This document shows positions 4,680 through 6,935 of a stretch of DNA of 6,935 nucleotides, in pieces; position 1 is the first letter of the stretch, and every line of letters starts with the position of its first letter. Location: the NCBI GenBank assembly GCA_964569055.1, contig CAZMSZ010000390.1:1-6935 (forward strand), written 5' to 3'. The notes under the pieces were generated by a model. It saw only the letters and a list, made by a program, of their open reading frames with translations. It was not told where the DNA came from and did no database searches. The position numbers and the translations under genes are program-made. Origin of the DNA: JAWLGW01 sp964569055 (GTDB taxonomy: Bacteria; Planctomycetota; J058).

Positions 4680-6593
4680 ATGAGCGACGACGCGCCGCCG
4701 ACCTCGGCTCCCGCCGACGAACACCCGGCCGAGCCGGGGGCGCCCGTGACGCCGCCCGGCGCGGACGTTCGGCGTGACCGCCTCCGGCGTCGGGTCGGGC
4801 GCGGGCTGTTCGCGGGCGGCGCGCTCACGCTCCCGCTCGGGCTGGGGGCGGCGGGGGGCTACTGGCTGGCCGATCGCGGGGTGCTGTGGGCGCCCGACAT
4901 GCTGGGCGGCCTGCTCGGGGTGTGGATCGTGGCGCTGCTCGCCATGATCGCGGGCTCCTACCTGCTGGGGCCGGCCGTCGGCTCTCCGCGTGGGCGCCGG
5001 CGGATCGCGGCCTTCGCGGCGCTGATCGTGCTCGCCGCGGCGGCGCAGGTCGGGGTGCGCCTGCTGGGGCGGCCCAGTCCGCTGACCTCCATGGACGAGG
5101 CGGCCTTCCGCCGGGCGTTCGCCCTCGACTCGCGGCAGTACCGCGAGCTGGCGGCGGGCCTGGCGGAGGTGCGTCGCCAGATCGAGGCGCTCCCCGCGTT
5201 CCACCGCGCGGGCGAGGGCCCGGCGCCGGTGCTGTCGGCCGACGAGGAGCGCGCGCTGCTCGAGGCCTGGCTGAGCTCGCTGCACGCCGCCCTGGCGCTC
5301 GACCGGATCCGCGCCTTCTACGAGGACTACCTCTACTTCGACCTGTCCCGCAGCGAGCGCGACCGCCACGTGCGCAGCTACCTGCTCACGTTCGCCGCCG
5401 AGCTGACGCTGTTCGAGCACGCGGTCGCGCTGAGCGAGCTCCTGGAGCGGAACGCCAACGCGGTCAAGTTCCTCGACCTGCCGCGCCCCGAGCACGGGCT
5501 GGGGCCCGACTCGGTCGCGTTCGTGCGCGAGGAGCTGGGCGGCCTGAGCGACCTCTCGCGCGTGGTGGCGGGCGGCGGCTACCTGCAGTGGCTCGCCACC
5601 ACCCACGCGGCCGACGACCAGGCGCGGGCCAACGGCTACGGCTGGCTGTGGGACGAGGTGCGCACCCTCCAGGCCCTGATCGCGCGCCGGCGCGCGACCA
5701 CGGTCGCGGCCTCGACCGTGTCCGCCGACCTCGCCCCGCTGCGGCGCGGGCTCAAGCACGCCACCTACCCGCTCCAGAGCCGGGTCGCCAACTGGATCGC
5801 CGACGTGCGCCTGCTGCGGCCCGTGGGCTCCTACCTGATCCGCCCCGAGCAGCTCGACGCCGCGGCCGCGCAGCTCGCGCCGGGCGACGTGCTCCTGGGG
5901 CGCAAGAACTGGTATCTCTCGAACGTGGGCCTCCCCGGCTTCTGGCCACACGCCATGCTCTACGTGGGCAGCGACGCGCAGCTCGCCGCGGCGTTCGACG
6001 ACGACCCCGAGGTGCTGGCCTGGGTGGAGCGCGTCGGCGGCCGCCGCGAGCCGTTCACGAGCTACCTCGCCCGCACCTACCCGCACGCCTGGGCCGAGCG
6101 CGCCGCGGCGGGCGGCGGGCCGCTGGTGATCATCGAGGCCGTGGGCGAGGGCGTGCTCCAGAACAGCATGGAGCACGCCTGCGGCGACTACCTGGCCGGT
6201 CTGCGCCCCGAGCTGCCGGCGTGGGTCAAGGCCCGGGCGGTGGCCGACGCGTTCGGCTACCTCGGGCGCCCCTACGACTTCGACTTCGACTTCGCCACCG
6301 ACCACGCCCTGGTGTGCTCGGAGCTGGTGTGGCGCTGCTACCGGCCGCGGGCGGACGGGCCGGGCCCGCCGCTCGGCCTGCGGATCGACCCGGTCCGAGT
6401 GGCGGGGCGCATGACCCTCCCGCCCACCGAGCTGGCCCGCCGATTCGCCGAGGAGCACGGCGAGCCGGGCGCGCAGCTCAGCTTCGTCCTGTTCTACGAG
6501 GGCATCGAGGCCGACCAGCGCGCCCGCTCGCGCGACGAGGCGGCGTTCCTCGAGACCCCGTCCCGCTCCAAGTGGGACCTCGCGCAGCGCTGA
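4680..6593 (+). CDS. Membrane-anchored YiiX-like cysteine hydrolase (637 aa)
   Basis: The C-terminal domain (about 385-610) is a permuted NlpC/P60 (papain-like) domain of the YiiX/YycO/DUF830 type. LAPGDVLLGRKN (399-410) leads to the likely catalytic His424 in FWPHAMLYVG, then IIEAVGEGV (484-492) with a possible third residue Glu486, then FGYLGRPYDFDFDF (525-538), then LVCSELVWRCY with likely nucleophile Cys546. His before Cys is the permuted order. Characterised relatives cleave peptide, amide or acyl bonds; the substrate here is unknown. The N-terminus is a Pro/Ala-rich tail, a basic RRDRLRRR patch (31-38), and three hydrophobic helices (about 43-64, 74-100 and 109-129). A predicted helical region (about 137-380) that I do not recognise follows. 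Length is about three times that of single-domain YiiX proteins. The ATG at 4680 is preferred; an upstream TTG at 4590 would add 30 unpromising residues. Apparently monocistronic. Confidence 0.85.
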   Translation: MSDDAPPTSAPADEHPAEPGAPVTPPGADVRRDRLRRRVGRGLFAGGALTLPLGLGAAGGYWLADRGVLWAPDMLGGLLGVWIVALLAMIAGSYLLGPAVGSPRGRRRIAAFAALIVLAAAAQVGVRLLGRPSPLTSMDEAAFRRAFALDSRQYRELAAGLAEVRRQIEALPAFHRAGEGPAPVLSADEERALLEAWLSSLHAALALDRIRAFYEDYLYFDLSRSERDRHVRSYLLTFAAELTLFEHAVALSELLERNANAVKFLDLPRPEHGLGPDSVAFVREELGGLSDLSRVVAGGGYLQWLATTHAADDQARANGYGWLWDEVRTLQALIARRRATTVAASTVSADLAPLRRGLKHATYPLQSRVANWIADVRLLRPVGSYLIRPEQLDAAAAQLAPGDVLLGRKNWYLSNVGLPGFWPHAMLYVGSDAQLAAAFDDDPEVLAWVERVGGRREPFTSYLARTYPHAWAERAAAGGGPLVIIEAVGEGVLQNSMEHACGDYLAGLRPELPAWVKARAVADAFGYLGRPYDFDFDFATDHALVCSELVWRCYRPRADGPGPPLGLRIDPVRVAGRMTLPPTELARRFAEEHGEPGAQLSFVLFYEGIEADQRARSRDEAAFLETPSRSKWDLAQR

Positions 6594-6625
6594 GGGCCGA
6601 GGCGAGCTCGACGCGCCCGGGCGCC

Positions 6626-6639
6626 GTCGCAACTGCGAC
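6626..6639. other. Small hairpin with octamer copy after the hydrolase gene
   Basis: GTCGC (6626-6630) pairs with GCGAC (6635-6639) around AACT, and the 3' arm is part of an inverted GCTGTCGC copy (6635-6642). It follows the stop codon by 32 bases. With no T-run after it, it could be a processing or Rho-associated end rather than an intrinsic terminator. Confidence 0.35.
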
Positions 6640-6652
6640 AGCCTTCGGGCCC

Positions 6653-6797
<145 letters not shown>

Positions 6798-6832
6798 ATT
6801 CTTCAACTTCGTCCGAGGCGTGGCAGTGGTAC

Positions 6833-6858
6833 GCGACAGCTTCTCGGGAGGCTGTCGC
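6833..6858. other. Long perfect hairpin made of two octamer copies
   Basis: GCGACAGC (6833-6840) pairs with GCTGTCGC (6851-6858). The stem continues inward through a T-G wobble, T-A and C-G, giving 11 pairs closed by a TCGG tetraloop. It is the strongest hairpin in this gap. TTGCGCG follows on the plus strand and GTACCAC on the minus strand, so neither side has a terminator T-tract. It resembles a REP-type palindrome. Confidence 0.6.
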
Positions 6859-6898
6859 TTGCGCGACCACCTCGTGGTGAACGGGAGAAGCGCGGCCA

Positions 6899-6911
6899 GG
6901 CACGGGCACGA
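6899..6911 (-). repeat. Inverted 13-base fragment of the hexamer array
   Basis: These 13 bases are the exact complement of array positions 6679-6691 and 6719-6731, covering a junction and nearly two GTGCCC units. The fragment lies about 105 bases beyond the array end in opposite orientation and could pair with it in single-stranded DNA or RNA. Confidence 0.5.
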
Positions 6912-6921
6912 CAGGCTGTCG
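6909..6921. repeat. CGACAG-G-CTGTCG dyad
   Basis: Six-base arms flank a single central G, a spacing too tight for an RNA loop but suited to a dimeric DNA-binding protein. The right arm is part of the octamer copy at 6915-6922. Confidence 0.4.
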
Positions 6922-6935
6922 CTTTGCATGCCGCC

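Noticed and set aside
1286..4828. Minus-strand open frame of 1180 codons across several genes
   Set aside because: Stop codons are rare in GC-rich DNA. The translation is Arg/Ala/Gly/Pro-rich, matches no family I know, and lies opposite or out of frame with convincing genes.
6833..6858. Rho-independent terminator
   Set aside because: The stem is strong but no T-run follows on either strand.
6928..6935. Start of another gene at the right edge
   Set aside because: Only an ATG and five further bases are visible, with no clear ribosome binding site.

Overview
The window is very GC-rich bacterial DNA (clearly above 70% GC by eye) in which nearly all codons of the real genes end in G or C. A FadL-type outer-membrane barrel with a signal peptide and a C-terminal phenylalanine shows a Gram-negative envelope. 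The composition, the GTGCCC/GTGCTC intergenic array and the GC-rich dispersed hairpin remind me of Myxococcota (Polyangia-like). That is inference from memory, and a planctomycete or another high-GC Gram-negative is possible. There is no rRNA, tRNA, CRISPR array, transposase or phage gene.

Layout. Bases 1-1775 (+) hold the 5'-truncated end of a sodium:solute symporter (SSS/SLC5 family). Its stop overlaps by 4 bases the GTG start of a short lipase-like alpha/beta hydrolase (1772-2476, +), so these two look translationally coupled. The hydrolase meets tail to tail, with a 4-base overlap, a minus-strand FadL/OmpP1-like outer-membrane transporter (2473-3765). A 412-base divergent intergenic region (3766-4177) carries several strong hairpins and candidate -10 elements for both directions. 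It is followed by a 111-residue acidic protein of unknown function (4178-4513, +) with a perfect AGGAGG site. The last 15 codons of that gene and the next about 55 bases fall sharply in GC. After a 166-base gap with an inverted octamer pair comes a 637-residue membrane-anchored protein (4680-6593, +) with a C-terminal YiiX-like permuted NlpC/P60 cysteine-hydrolase domain. It has no visible Shine-Dalgarno and a -10-like TAGCCT seven bases before the ATG, which suggests a leaderless message. The last 342 bases (6594-6935) are non-coding and repeat-rich: a 142-base hierarchical GTGCCC/GTGCTC/GTTC array followed by a long perfect hairpin.

The genes have a loose envelope and lipid theme: inner-membrane solute uptake, an esterase/lipase, an outer-membrane channel for hydrophobic compounds, and a membrane-tethered hydrolase of a fold whose members act on peptides or acyl groups. 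Only the symporter-hydrolase pair has direct evidence of co-expression.

The strongest unexplained signal is the octamer GCTGTCGC. I find it eight times, on either strand, always in the three non-coding gaps and never in a gene, and often arranged as hairpins or inverted pairs.
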